From Xylanibacter rodentium (GTDB taxonomy: Bacteria > Bacteroidota > Bacteroidia > Bacteroidales > Bacteroidaceae), in NCBI RefSeq assembly GCF_013166575.1, contig NZ_JABKKE010000001.1:310001-374000 (forward strand): a stretch of DNA of 64,000 nucleotides. Direction: 5' to 3'. The position numbers were made by a program, and so were the translations under genes. The notes under the pieces were generated by a model. The model was not told the origin of the DNA. It did no database searches and was given only the letters and a program-made list of their open reading frames with translations. How positions within the stretch are numbered: position 1 is the stretch's first letter; every line of letters begins with the position of its first letter. Below are positions 63,772 to 64,000 of this stretch, piece by piece.

Positions 63772-64000
63772 ATGCAATTTAAATGGAATTACGAACCACC
63801 GACACCTGAAAGACAGAAAGCAGCCAAGGAACTGGGAGAGAAAATCGGAATGAGCCCGATACTGGCCAATCTCCTTATCCAACGAGGCATCAAGACGGAG
63901 TCGGCGGCAAAACGCTTTTTCAGACCGATGCTCAACGAGTTGATTGACCCTTTCCTGATGAACGACATGGACGTGGCTGTGGATCGGCTCAATGATGCCA
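63772..64000 (+). CDS. recJ: Single-stranded-DNA-specific exonuclease RecJ, N-terminal fragment
   Basis: The frame from ATG 63772 runs off the window with 76 residues. The start MQFKWNYEPPTPERQKAAKE, then SPILANLLIQRGIKTESAAK and FFRPMLNELIDPFLMNDMDV is the usual N-terminal pattern of RecJ in Bacteroidota. The DHH catalytic motifs lie beyond the window. Confidence 0.85.
   Translation, partial: MQFKWNYEPPTPERQKAAKELGEKIGMSPILANLLIQRGIKTESAAKRFFRPMLNELIDPFLMNDMDVAVDRLNDA

Overview
The window comes from a member of the Bacteroidota, order Bacteroidales, most likely a Prevotella-like (Prevotellaceae) species. The evidence is the many promoters with the Bacteroidota -7 box TAnnTTTG (often TACCTTTGC), the near absence of strong Shine-Dalgarno sites, and typical family content: RprX/RprY, EF-G2 (FusA2), a TonB-dependent thiamine receptor with PnuT, DUF5715, DUF4348 and DUF4861 proteins, GldB, MtaB, and a type IX-like C-terminal tail. 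The assignment below family level is an inference.

Layout. 0-3.6 kb: 5' end of dipeptidyl peptidase IV, a 22-bp periodic repeat array, a decayed AraC regulator, a secreted flavodoxin/cyclophilin-like fusion, a decayed lipoprotein gene, and a DUF5715 protein with an M15-peptidase-like motif. 3.7-8.4 kb: operon phoH-purC-ubiE-aroE-purM. 8.6-9.05 kb: two convergent tRNA-Arg genes. 9.2-12.4 kb: TPP riboswitch driving a TonB-dependent receptor and PnuT. 12.6-17.1 kb: dapA, an SPFH/NfeD pair, an EamA transporter and truA. 17.4-23.8 kb: tRNA-Glu, a radical SAM protein, GldB, DUF4861, a glycosyltransferase and mtaB. 24.0-25.9 kb: a small lipoprotein, rpsF-rpsR-rplI and a small membrane protein. 26.3-28.6 kb: rprX-rprY. 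28.6-29.5 kb: a perfect 22-bp tandem array and an outer-membrane protein remnant. 29.5-36.6 kb: fusA2, hemW, thrS-infC-rpmI-rplT. 36.8-41.0 kb: SPOR protein, ruvX, def, a TPR protein and a secreted hypothetical. 41.3-42.3 kb: YtxH/holin-like stress operon. 42.3-46.1 kb: a metallohydrolase, murB, DUF4348, pheS. 46.2-50.0 kb: an MFS transporter, a zinc-ribbon/membrane pair with an apparent frameshift, and a radical SAM RiPP locus. 50.6-52.1 kb: YccF, thioredoxin, FKBP isomerase, DUF1294. 52.1-53.0 kb: a gene-free segment with a 22-bp array and a large nested inverted repeat. 53.1-64 kb: rubrerythrin/OxyR, NUDIX, two patatins, trmD, DUF805, alpha-amylase, pepP, a C1 peptidase, a small membrane protein and the start of recJ.

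The most novel item is the radical SAM peptide locus at 48.3-49.8 kb. A SPASM-type radical SAM maturase is followed by a 47-residue peptide, too short for routine gene calling, whose tail is Cys-rich (NCCGCSGDCGSNW). The mRNA leader has competing stems next to a U-tract. Other unusual features are the nested palindromic segment at 52.3-52.96 kb with a perfect 60-bp palindrome, four intergenic arrays sharing a period of about 22 bp, and eight full copies (plus a half copy) of a roughly 65-bp palindromic element, several lying directly after stop codons.
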